57,728 nt of DNA from Chitinophaga pinensis (lineage in GTDB: Bacteria > Bacteroidota > Bacteroidia > UKL13-3), in contig CAMDHZ010000019.1 in the NCBI GenBank assembly GCA_945898275.1, forward strand, positions 1 to 57,728, read 5' to 3'. The position numbers were made by a program, and so were the translations under genes. The notes under the pieces were generated by a model that did no database searches, was not told where the DNA came from, and saw only the letters and a program-made list of their open reading frames with translations. Below are positions 9,347 to 17,893 of the stretch, piece after piece. Within the stretch, counting starts at the first letter, position 1; the number at the start of each line of letters is the position of its first letter.

Positions 9347-12082
9347 ATGAGCGATACTTCTTTAATAAATATACCTTTCATAGATGGTGTTTATTTTGAA
9401 AATGAATCTTCTTTGAATGTAGAAGAAATTACTGCTGAAATTGAGAAGAATTTAAAACTCAAGATAGACCTTGATGTTTATGAAAAATTTTGCAGAAATA
9501 AATTTAGAAAACCAGTATATGATATATATGCACTCTTCGCTCCTTTTAATGAAGCGATAAGAGCATTTTATCCTTTTGTGCCTTTTTTAAAACAGCAGCT
9601 CAAGCAAGGTGATATTATAGTTGACGTTTGGAACAGAACAGGTTGGAGTTCAATCCTATTGGCATCCCTTTTCCCGGAACAAAAAGTAATTAGTTTTTGG
9701 GAAGGCGATTCAGATGTTTTGGGGTATAACGGATTTGCATACTGGCTTGGTTCAACCCCAAACATTGAAATTCGTTTTGCCAAACCCAATGTTCCTTTTT
9801 CATTTGAGAATAGTTCTATTTCATTGGTTTTAGGGTTTGATACATTGCACAGGCAAGTAAAAAGTAATTTGGTACCTGAAATACTTAGAATTTTGAAACC
9901 CGAAGGGTATGCCTTTTTTCCCCATGTACATTTAGCAAACAACCAACCTGTGCCTTATTTTAAGAGGGGTGGCGATTTAATTCATGGGGAATCCTATTTA
10001 AAATTATTTTCAAAGTTTAATGGTGAGAGAAACGCATATGTTTTTTCTGAACCCGATCTGTTTAATAAGAGTTTAGATGATTCCTGTATTGTTTATGCCG
10101 ATGCGTCAACCACTGATTATAATGGACTTTTTTCAATTTCTCCCAAAGGGGTTAATTTGAATGAGGAATTAAAGGCATTTAATTATTTCGATTATTTTCA
10201 ATTAAACGAAGGGTACTTGATTGCAAATCCGCTATTAGAAATCAATGCACTAAGAAAGGTAAACCTTAGACAAGATGCTCTCAAATTAGAAATTGAGTAT
10301 TTGTTGGTTACACATCCAGTTTATATTGGGCATCTCAATAAGTCGATAGAATTTGAGTTAACCGAACTTGAATGGCAAATTTACTTTTGGGCTTCTAGAT
10401 GCAAATCCTGTGTTTTTATCAAAGAGAAATTAGGTATTTCTGATGAGGTGTTTAAAGCTATTATATTAAGACTGCAAGCAATCGACCTATGGCAAATTTT
10501 ACCAGTTAAGGAGCAGCATGTTCGATTACAACATTATTTTTCGTGGCAAACCTTTATTACTTCGCATGATGCCATGACGCTTTCTCATCTTTGGAAGCGG
10601 GCACTTAAATCTTACCCAAATCAAGAATATATTTTTGATAGAAACGAAAAAGTTAATTATACCTATCAAGAATTTGAAGTTATTGTAGAAGCCTTAGCCT
10701 ATACCTTACAAACGAATGGTTGCAGGAATGGAAATCGAATTATAGTGCATGCTGATATATGCCTAGAATCTATAGCCATTTTTTGGGCTTGTATGCGACT
10801 AGGCTTAGTATTTGTGCCAATTAAAAGTGATGAAAAAGAGGGTAATTTTGAAAGTATTTTAATTCAAAATCAGCCTAACTATATTTTTCTAAATAAAATA
10901 CTTCCACTTAAAGAAAATTGGCAACATAAAGCAATCATTTTTGATAGAGAAGAACAAGTTCAGATTCCTTTTGGCTGTTTGCTTTCAGATTGGTTGCAAG
11001 AGACAGTTTCAGGTTGGGTTGAACCAAAAGTTGAACCTGAATGTGTTGCTGCTGTTTTATATACTTCTGGTTCGAGCGGGAATGCAAAGGGAGTTGTACT
11101 TACCCAAAGTCAATTGTTTCAAAGTGCAATAAGTTTTGTGGAAGCTTACCATTGGAATAGCGCTGACAGGTATTTGGCAATTGGGACACTCGATCAAATG
11201 AGTGCAATAAGAAATGCCTGTTTAATTACTGCAGAGTCGGGTTCTGTTTGTGTAATTCCTACCATAAATGAAACACAAATACCAACGGCATGTGTTAACG
11301 CACTATATGAATCGAAAATAACAAAATTAGTGGCTAGTCCTAGTTTGTTAGCATTGTTTCTAACTGTAAAAGATGTGCAAATTAAACTTGCAAAAGTTCA
11401 ATTGGTACTCAGTACAGGGAGTGCTTTAACACCTTCATTAAAAGAACGCTTCTTCGAGAAAACGGGTTTAAAGATTCACAATTATTATGGATTAACAGAA
11501 ACAAGTGGCTTTTGCATAGGAGAATGTATCGAAAGTGCAAATGTTAATTCAAATTCAATTGGAAAAGCTTTTCATAGTTTAATTAAAATAATTAATGAAG
11601 AAAACGCTCCAGTTTCAGTAGATGAAAAAGGTGAATTGTTTGTCTATAATGGCAATATTTCAACTTCCTATTTAGGCAATTCTCCTGCAATAAATACTGA
11701 CAAAGAAGGTTGGTTTAACACGGGGGATATTGCTGTAATGAAAATAGATGGCAGTATAGAACTGGTAGGTAGAAAACTTGATTTCATTAAAAATGCCAGA
11801 AGTGAAATTGTTTACTTTAAGGAGATTGAAGCGTTGGTGCGAAAAGAGAATGAGGTTAAAGATTTAGTTATTATTCCATTTTTTGAGAATGAAGCTGAGA
11901 AGATTGCCTTATTAGTAGCAATTGAAAATCAAGAAAATAAATCAATTTTAGATAGGATTAGAGAAAATCTACAAAACTATTTGGGGACTAGAAAAACGCC
12001 GGTAATTATTAAAAGTGTAAATACAATTCCTCGTAAAACAAATGGTAAAATAAGTAAAGAAGAGATTTTAAAATTAATATGA
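9347..12082 (+). CDS. Methyltransferase-like / AMP-forming ligase fusion
   Basis: 911 residues. The N-terminal region (about 60-245) looks like a class I SAM-methyltransferase fold (DIIVDVWNRTGW as motif I, later EILRILKPEGYAFFP), though motif I is degenerate. Residues about 410-911 form an adenylation domain: VLYTSGSSGNAKG phosphate loop, NYYGLTETSG, GWFNTGDIAV, and the C-terminal lysine in RKTNGKISKEE. It would activate a carboxylic or amino acid as an acyl-adenylate. First gene of a tight operon, overlapping the next by 4 bases (ATGA). Whether the methyltransferase part is active is unclear. Confidence 0.7.
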   Translation: MSDTSLINIPFIDGVYFENESSLNVEEITAEIEKNLKLKIDLDVYEKFCRNKFRKPVYDIYALFAPFNEAIRAFYPFVPFLKQQLKQGDIIVDVWNRTGWSSILLASLFPEQKVISFWEGDSDVLGYNGFAYWLGSTPNIEIRFAKPNVPFSFENSSISLVLGFDTLHRQVKSNLVPEILRILKPEGYAFFPHVHLANNQPVPYFKRGGDLIHGESYLKLFSKFNGERNAYVFSEPDLFNKSLDDSCIVYADASTTDYNGLFSISPKGVNLNEELKAFNYFDYFQLNEGYLIANPLLEINALRKVNLRQDALKLEIEYLLVTHPVYIGHLNKSIEFELTELEWQIYFWASRCKSCVFIKEKLGISDEVFKAIILRLQAIDLWQILPVKEQHVRLQHYFSWQTFITSHDAMTLSHLWKRALKSYPNQEYIFDRNEKVNYTYQEFEVIVEALAYTLQTNGCRNGNRIIVHADICLESIAIFWACMRLGLVFVPIKSDEKEGNFESILIQNQPNYIFLNKILPLKENWQHKAIIFDREEQVQIPFGCLLSDWLQETVSGWVEPKVEPECVAAVLYTSGSSGNAKGVVLTQSQLFQSAISFVEAYHWNSADRYLAIGTLDQMSAIRNACLITAESGSVCVIPTINETQIPTACVNALYESKITKLVASPSLLALFLTVKDVQIKLAKVQLVLSTGSALTPSLKERFFEKTGLKIHNYYGLTETSGFCIGECIESANVNSNSIGKAFHSLIKIINEENAPVSVDEKGELFVYNGNISTSYLGNSPAINTDKEGWFNTGDIAVMKIDGSIELVGRKLDFIKNARSEIVYFKEIEALVRKENEVKDLVIIPFFENEAEKIALLVAIENQENKSILDRIRENLQNYLGTRKTPVIIKSVNTIPRKTNGKISKEEILKLI

Positions 12083-13920
12083 ATATTTCAGAATTATTTA
12101 AAAAAGTACATGAGTTTCCCAAAAGAACATTTGCAATTTTAGAAGACGATCAAAAAATTACCTATGGCGATATAATTAATACTGCCAATAAAATTAGCCA
12201 TTTGTTTGTTTCCTTTGGCCTGCAGCAAGGTGAAAAAGTCTTACTTTCAAGTACTGATAAGTTGGCTATTGCCGAGGTAACTTTAGCTGCTTATAGATTT
12301 GGGTTAACCGTTATTTTATTAGATTTCAATTCAAAAAAAGGTAGAGTAAAAGGGATTATTGAGGCATGTAAACCAAGTTTGTTTATTGTTGACCCTAACC
12401 TTTTGCAGGAATGGAACCTTGAAACAGATAAAACGCTATTGGTTAAAAGAAGCAAGGTGGCAAAAAGTGTAGTCTTTAAAAAGCTCTTTAACAAGGCTGC
12501 AACAAATGAAGCAGTTGAAGATTCATTAAAAAGCTTTCCTGCTTGTTTAAAAAATTTCGAAGGCTTACAACCAGTATTTCCTAAGGAAGTAAGCGAAAGC
12601 GCTATCGCCTATATCATGTATACTTCAGGTTCAACTTCCGAGCCTAAAGGAGTGATGATTACGCATGCAAATTTGTTCAGTCATTTAGAAACACTTAAAA
12701 ATGTTTACAAAATGGATGCTGCTTCAAAAATTTTGAATGTTCTTAATCCTTTTCATGCCGACGGGATTAATCAAGGTCCGTTATTGTCATTTTATTGCGG
12801 TTCTACTTGGTTAAGTCCATTTGGCTTGGACACAACCCAACTTGAGAAGTTTTACTTTTCAATTTATAAATATGAAATTACCCATGCCTTTGTGGTGCCA
12901 ACTTTATTAGCCTTTTTTGAAAAGCTACACCTAGGATTTGAAGATAGTTTTAAAACAAGTGATTTTAAGTTTCTCATTTCCGTGGCTGCCCAATTAGATG
13001 CGCGCCTTTGGCAATCTGTAATGGATATCTTTAAAGTAAAGATTATTAACGTTTATGGACTAACAGAAACCGTGAATGGAAGTATTTATTGTGGTCCAGA
13101 GGATTCTAATTTTAAAGTTGGCACAATAGGCAAACCAGTTGATTGCGAAGTTAAAATTGTGGATGAAAATGGCAATGAATGTCTATCAAATGAAAAAGGA
13201 GAGTTACTTTTAAAAGGAACACATATTATGCTGGGCTATTATAACAATGCCGAAGAAAACAAGCAAATTATCAAAGATGGATGGTTACATACTGGAGACA
13301 TTGCTTTAAAAGATGAAGATGGCTTTTATAGCATTGTAGGTAGGAAGAAAAGTATGATTAATGCTGGTGGATTTAGGATCCAACCTGAAGAAATTGAGGA
13401 AGTAATTCTAACAATGGAGGGTGTTGATGCATGTAAAGTTATTGGCGTGCCTGACCCTATATTAATTGAAAAAATTATTGCATTCTTAAAAGTTGATAGA
13501 ATCATAGTTAAAGATGAGGTTGTATGTTATAAATTTTTGAGAGCCCTTCTAGAACCAGAAAAAGTACCAAGTCAAATCATCTTTGTTGATGACTTCCAAA
13601 GAGGAATTAGTGGGAAAATCATGATAGAACCATTAAAAAATCTTGCATTGCAAACTAAAACACTCACCGAAACATCCATTGGTTCAAACCTAGAAATTCT
13701 CTTTCAAATTGCAGCAAATGTTTTTAAGGTAAAACCTGAAGAAGTTAGTGCCACTAGTTCTTCTATTAATTTGGCGGGTTGGGACTCAATGAATAACTTT
13801 ATCTATATTACCACCATCGAAGAAAGATTTAAAGTACAATTTTCAACCTCAGAAATAATGTCGATGAAAAACATTCAGGATATTGATAGGATAATAACTA
13901 TGAAACTTAAAAATGTATAG
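12079..13920 (+). CDS. AMP-forming acyl/aminoacyl ligase fused to a carrier-protein domain (DltA-DltC-like)
   Basis: 613 residues. An adenylation domain covers about 1-520: IMYTSGSTSEPKGVM, VYGLTETVNGS, GWLHTGDIALKDEDG, GRKKSMINAGGFRI and the catalytic lysine in RGISGKIMIEP. A C-terminal acyl-carrier domain (about 535-613) contains NLAGWDSMNNF, whose Ser is the likely phosphopantetheine attachment site. This combines the roles of DltA and DltC in one chain: activate a small acid and hold it as a thioester for the MBOAT encoded two genes downstream. It overlaps the next gene by 8 bases. The transferred group cannot be read from the sequence. Confidence 0.75.
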   Translation: MNISELFKKVHEFPKRTFAILEDDQKITYGDIINTANKISHLFVSFGLQQGEKVLLSSTDKLAIAEVTLAAYRFGLTVILLDFNSKKGRVKGIIEACKPSLFIVDPNLLQEWNLETDKTLLVKRSKVAKSVVFKKLFNKAATNEAVEDSLKSFPACLKNFEGLQPVFPKEVSESAIAYIMYTSGSTSEPKGVMITHANLFSHLETLKNVYKMDAASKILNVLNPFHADGINQGPLLSFYCGSTWLSPFGLDTTQLEKFYFSIYKYEITHAFVVPTLLAFFEKLHLGFEDSFKTSDFKFLISVAAQLDARLWQSVMDIFKVKIINVYGLTETVNGSIYCGPEDSNFKVGTIGKPVDCEVKIVDENGNECLSNEKGELLLKGTHIMLGYYNNAEENKQIIKDGWLHTGDIALKDEDGFYSIVGRKKSMINAGGFRIQPEEIEEVILTMEGVDACKVIGVPDPILIEKIIAFLKVDRIIVKDEVVCYKFLRALLEPEKVPSQIIFVDDFQRGISGKIMIEPLKNLALQTKTLTETSIGSNLEILFQIAANVFKVKPEEVSATSSSINLAGWDSMNNFIYITTIEERFKVQFSTSEIMSMKNIQDIDRIITMKLKNV

Positions 13921-14860
13921 ATCAGTAACACCCATTAAAATATGGATTTATGCAATTGTTGTAAGCTCATTTTTAGTTTTGGTTTTTTCGGCATATGCTT
14001 TACATATCTTCAAACATCCAAATCGGGTTTCAAATGCCTATAGAAAGTCACTCAAAGAAACTTTGCAACATTTATATAACCAAGATTCTTCTCGCACTAC
14101 AGTTTTGTTTTTTGGGTCTTCCCCAAGCTTTTTTGCCATTCCAAATTCAAAGCAACTTGAAAATGATATTGAACTTAAAACTGGTTTAAAATTAAACCTA
14201 TTAAAAGTTAATATTCTTTGGCTTAATATGGATAGGCTTTTGAATTCAGAATTCTTAGAATATATAAAAATTTACCCTCCGAAAATCTTATTCATAGAAA
14301 CCAATAGATTATTTGTTGACGATGATTGGGGCAGGGATTCATTAACTTTATTAAGCATGTATGAATCTATAAAAAAAGGTAGGTTCCCTAATGAATACAA
14401 TGAAGCTTTAGAAGAATTACTTGCCAATTCTAAATTCTATTTAGGAGTAAAGCAGCCAATTGACATTAATTGTAATCCAACCGTTCACCGCTCCTTTTTT
14501 TCGGATAAATTTGATACTGTAGCATTTAGAGCTTTAAAAGAGAACAGGCAACTTGTTAGAAATTTTGGGCAAAATCAAGAATTTAACGAAGCAATTCGTC
14601 ATTTAAATTCTAAAAATGTTAAAGTTTGTTTCCTTGAATTGCCAAAATTTTCGGCCTATGAAAATACTTGCCTTAGTCCACTAGAAAGGTATAAAAAGAA
14701 GCTACTACATGCCAAATATGATAGTATTTTCAAGGTGCCAACATTTGTATTTAATGAAACATTAAACGATTCAGATTTTTTTGACGGCGGGCACCTTAAT
14801 TATAAAGGTGCTAAGAAGTATAATAATTGGTTGGTTTCTTTACTTGATTCGATTTTATGA
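13913..14860 (+). CDS. DltD-like SGNH-fold membrane-anchored protein
   Basis: 315 residues with one N-terminal membrane segment (about 8-32) and an extracytoplasmic domain. VLFFGSSPSFFAI carries the nucleophile Ser position and DGGHLNYKGAKKYNNW the C-terminal Asp-His pair typical of DltD and AlgX/AlgJ-type SGNH acyltransferases. In Dlt systems this protein completes transfer of the acyl group onto the envelope acceptor. Placement between the ligase-carrier and the MBOAT, with overlaps on both sides, supports that role. Confidence 0.7.
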   Translation: MYRSVTPIKIWIYAIVVSSFLVLVFSAYALHIFKHPNRVSNAYRKSLKETLQHLYNQDSSRTTVLFFGSSPSFFAIPNSKQLENDIELKTGLKLNLLKVNILWLNMDRLLNSEFLEYIKIYPPKILFIETNRLFVDDDWGRDSLTLLSMYESIKKGRFPNEYNEALEELLANSKFYLGVKQPIDINCNPTVHRSFFSDKFDTVAFRALKENRQLVRNFGQNQEFNEAIRHLNSKNVKVCFLELPKFSAYENTCLSPLERYKKKLLHAKYDSIFKVPTFVFNETLNDSDFFDGGHLNYKGAKKYNNWLVSLLDSIL

Positions 14861-15957
14861 GTGAATTATTAATCGTTTTTTTGTTTGCAATTCCGCTTAT
14901 TTTTTTAGCGTGGATGATTCCTCAAAAATATGTATTGAACGTTCAGATAGCTTTCACTTCATTGTTTTTACTATATACTTCTTACTGGTCCTTTTTTATA
15001 CTGGCAGGAATAACCCTTCTAAATTTTTATTGGTTAAAAAGTGACAGGTTTTCTCCATCTTTAAAATTATTTGGAAGCATTTCTATTTTGTCGTTGGTAT
15101 TAGTTGCAGCCAAGGTTTTATACTCAATCAATGATAATTGGATTTTGCCACTAGGAATGTCCTATTATATCTTTAGAAATTTGCATTATACCATAGATGT
15201 GAGTTTAGGTAAAATAAAACAAGATTCTTTGATAAATTACCTTGCCTATAATTTCTTTTTGCCTGTATTAATTATTGGCCCTATCAACAAATACAATGAT
15301 TTTATTAGAGATTGGAATAGGCGAAGGTTCAATAAAGATTTTATTTCTTTAGGGTTAGAAAGAATATTATTTGGAACTGCTAAAATATTTATATTAGGGA
15401 ATTATATTTTTTCCTACAAGGTTTCTGTCTATCTTAATGCGTTGCCAACAGAATATTTATGGCATAAAACCTATTTAGAATCACTCAGATTTATTTTTAA
15501 TGCCTATTATCAATTTGCAGGTTATTCTGATATTGCCATTGGCTTATCCTTATTATTAGGCTTTCGCATTAATGAAAATTTCAACAATCCGTTTTGGTCA
15601 ACAAACATGAGGGAGTTTTGGACTCGGTACCACATGTCACTTTCTGGTTTTTGTAAGGACTATATATATGAACCAATCGCAGCCTATTTTCGAAAACCTA
15701 TTGTTGGTGTTTTGATAACAATGTTAATCATTGCACTTTGGCATCAAATAAACCTCCAATATTTAATTTGGGGTGCAGTGCAAACCATTGGAATTTACCT
15801 CGCAAGATATGCCCCAAAAAGTCCCAATAATAAATTAACAGATATCATCAGTAGATTCTTTGTGATCAACTTTTTTGCAATTAGCTGTGTGCTCGTTTCA
15901 AATGAAAGTTTAGAAGAAGCAATAGTGAAACTTAAAATTATATTTTTATTAAACTAA
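14857..15957 (+). CDS. MBOAT-family membrane O-acyltransferase (DltB-like)
   Basis: 366 residues with about nine to eleven hydrophobic segments. MREFWTRYHMSLSGFCKDYI and ALWHQINLQYLIWGA are the two hallmark MBOAT motifs, the second containing the invariant His. It would move an acyl group from the carrier across the inner membrane. It is short for the family (usually 400 or more). It overlaps the SGNH gene by 4 bases and is followed 2 bases later by the DltX-like microprotein. Confidence 0.82.
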   Translation: MSELLIVFLFAIPLIFLAWMIPQKYVLNVQIAFTSLFLLYTSYWSFFILAGITLLNFYWLKSDRFSPSLKLFGSISILSLVLVAAKVLYSINDNWILPLGMSYYIFRNLHYTIDVSLGKIKQDSLINYLAYNFFLPVLIIGPINKYNDFIRDWNRRRFNKDFISLGLERILFGTAKIFILGNYIFSYKVSVYLNALPTEYLWHKTYLESLRFIFNAYYQFAGYSDIAIGLSLLLGFRINENFNNPFWSTNMREFWTRYHMSLSGFCKDYIYEPIAAYFRKPIVGVLITMLIIALWHQINLQYLIWGAVQTIGIYLARYAPKSPNNKLTDIISRFFVINFFAISCVLVSNESLEEAIVKLKIIFLLN

Positions 15958-15959
15958 TT

Positions 15960-16103
15960 ATGTATCATTATTTGCTAAAATACCTAAAACCAAAACACGC
16001 AAACCTTTTGATGCTTTGCTATTATATTTTTCTATTATTATTGATTTTCAAACTTGCCATATCAAAAATTCCTGCTGGAGAATTTCGATATATTGGGTGG
16101 TAG
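15960..16103 (+). CDS. DltX-like 47-residue membrane microprotein
   Basis: ATG at 15960, only 2 bases after the MBOAT stop, opens a frame ending with TAG at 16101-16103. It has a basic N-terminus (MYHYLLKYLKPKHAN), one membrane segment (LLMLCYYIFLLLLIFKLAI), and the C-terminus EFRYIGW. Gram-positive DltX is a similar small one-pass protein encoded in dlt operons and ends in a conserved motif whose Tyr is reported to carry the D-Ala in transit; from memory that motif is of the form FxYxxF at the extreme C-terminus. FRYIGW fits with a final Trp instead of Phe. Too short for standard gene calling. Confidence 0.65.
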   Translation: MYHYLLKYLKPKHANLLMLCYYIFLLLLIFKLAISKIPAGEFRYIGW

Positions 16104-16172
16104 CCCAATTTTACGAAAAGTTAAATTGTAATTTGAGCAATCATTCCTAAACGCCCAAACCTACTAATTTGC

Positions 16173-16490
16173 CTAATCAACCCAAACCTTTACCACATGC
16201 AGCAATTGTTGATTCTCATTACTAACCTCCACAAAATAAAACTTGCCTTTGGGCCATCCTGCCAATGAAATTTTATGTTGTTTCTCATGGCTGCCTATCT
16301 GGTAAACCAATTGACCCAACTGAGCGTAAACCTTAATTGTATATTTTTTCAGATTAGAACAATTTTTCAGATCAATATAAATGGCCTCACTTGCCGGATT
16401 GGGATAAATAAGAATTTCAGAATGCGCGAAATCTTGGTTCAAACAAACTATTTTGCCATCTACGTATAATGGATAGCCTGTTTGGGTAAT
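16173..16490 (-). pseudogene. Remnant of a T9SS-secreted protein (C-terminal sorting domain only)
   Basis: The open stretch encodes ITQTGYPLYVDGKIV and then a typical type IX secretion sorting domain (LIYPNPASEAIYIDL, VYAQLGQLVYQIG, GKFYFVEVSN). There is a stop just upstream at 16491-16493, no signal peptide, and no ATG near the start of the frame; a TTG at 16442 is the only plausible initiator. It looks like the last 105 residues of a larger exported protein whose front part was lost. Confidence 0.6.
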
Positions 16491-16652
16491 TCAATTCTGA
16501 AGGATTAGGTTGCATGTTGGCGTACACAGATTCCTTGCTGGCACTTTATAATTTACTCAACTTATTACTAGCAAATTATTTTAAAAAAATTTAAATAGCA
16601 TTTTTCCATATTTATTTTAAAATCAATATTTTAACACTTTTACACTTTTGAT

Positions 16653-16738
16653 TATCATGATAAAACAAAGTAATACTTTAGATTATCATGATAAAATAAG
16701 GTAATACTTTTGAATATCATGATAAAAAAAGTAATTTT
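16653..16738. repeat. Palindromic tandem repeat, about 2.8 units of 31 bp, before an AAA/DUF4143 gene
   Basis: TATCATGATA, a perfect 10-bp palindrome, starts at 16653, 16684 and 16715, exactly 31 bases apart. Units 1 and 2 match at 27 of 31 positions and also share the near-palindrome GTAATAC. The third unit ends 6 bases before the start codon at 16744. The three-helical-turn spacing suggests a protein-binding array. Confidence 0.85.
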
Positions 16739-16743
16739 GGCGC

Positions 16744-17886
16744 ATGGATTTTAATAGAAAGCAAATATTAATTGATGCCGAAAGCGAAAGCGTGTTTTTG
16801 TGGGGCGCGCGGCAAACAGGTAAAAGTACCTTGCTGAAACAATTATTTCCAAAGGCTTTATGGTTTGATTTATTGCTATCTGATGTGTATGAAAGGTTAT
16901 CCAAACAACCTTCCTTACTCAGGGAAACCATTTTGGCTGATGTTGAAAATCGCGTAGTTATAATAGATGAAATTCAAAGAATCCCAACATTACTCAATGA
17001 AGTACATTGGTTGATTGCCAACCATAAAGTTCAATTTATCCTTAGTGGTTCTAGTCCGCGTAAAATTATACGAGGTGGTGCAAATCTTTTAGGTGGTAGG
17101 GCTTTGCGCTACGAGCTTTATCCTTTGGTAAGTAGCGAAATTCCCGACTTTGATTTATCAAAGGCCTTGAACAATGGTTTACTACCTAGGCACTATTTGG
17201 CAAACAACGCTAAAAAATTAATCTCGTCTTATATTGGCAATTACTTGAAAGATGAAATTGCCGCAGAAGCAAAAATTAGGAACATACAGGTGTTTGCGAG
17301 GTTTTTAGAAGCTGCAGCTTTTAGCAATGGAGAGATGGTGAACTATGCTAATATTGCTACTGATTGTGGGGTATCTGCCCCAACAGTTAGAGAGTACTTT
17401 CAAATTTTAGAAGACACACTTATTGGCAGGTTTGTTCCTTCTTACCAGAAAAAGCCCAAACGCCGGGTAATTGCAGCGCCAAAGTTTTACTATTTTGATT
17501 TGGGTATTGTAAATTACCTGCTCAAGCGAGGCGAAATTCAACAAGGAAGCGAAATTTATGGCAATGCTTTTGAACATTTCATTTACCAAGAAATATATGC
17601 GCACAGCAGCTATTCTGGTAAAGGATATCCAATTCATTATTGGAGAACTACTTCTCAACTAGAAGTTGATTTTATCTTAGGAGAAAATGAAGTGGCCATT
17701 GAAGTTAAATCTTCTGCAAATATCAATACGAGGCATCTTAAAGGACTCAAAAGTTTCTCAGAAGAATACAGTACCAAACAATTAATTCTAGTCTGCCATG
17801 AGCCTTTACCAAGGCTTGTTGAAGGCGTTTTGATATTGCCTTGGAAGATTTTTTTAGAACGGCTTTGGGCTGACGAAGTTATTTAG
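16744..17886 (+). CDS. AAA ATPase with DUF4143 domain (copy 1)
   Basis: 380 residues. Walker A GARQTGKSTLL (about 21-31), Walker B VVIIDEIQRIP (about 71-81), sensor ILSGSSPRK. A winged-helix-like part follows (NYANIATDCGVSAPTVREYF, about 201-220), then a PD-(D/E)xK nuclease-like fold with EVDFILGENEVAIEVKSS (about 305-322), giving a D...ExK signature. Biochemical role of the family is unresolved. It converges on copy 2 with 7 bases between stops and is preceded by the 31-bp repeat array. Confidence 0.85.
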   Translation: MDFNRKQILIDAESESVFLWGARQTGKSTLLKQLFPKALWFDLLLSDVYERLSKQPSLLRETILADVENRVVIIDEIQRIPTLLNEVHWLIANHKVQFILSGSSPRKIIRGGANLLGGRALRYELYPLVSSEIPDFDLSKALNNGLLPRHYLANNAKKLISSYIGNYLKDEIAAEAKIRNIQVFARFLEAAAFSNGEMVNYANIATDCGVSAPTVREYFQILEDTLIGRFVPSYQKKPKRRVIAAPKFYYFDLGIVNYLLKRGEIQQGSEIYGNAFEHFIYQEIYAHSSYSGKGYPIHYWRTTSQLEVDFILGENEVAIEVKSSANINTRHLKGLKSFSEEYSTKQLILVCHEPLPRLVEGVLILPWKIFLERLWADEVI

Positions 17887-17893
17887 ATGATTC

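Noticed and set aside
16744-17886. Transposase or insertion sequence
   Set aside because: The protein is an AAA/DUF4143 ATPase; there are no flanking terminal inverted repeats or target duplications that I can see.
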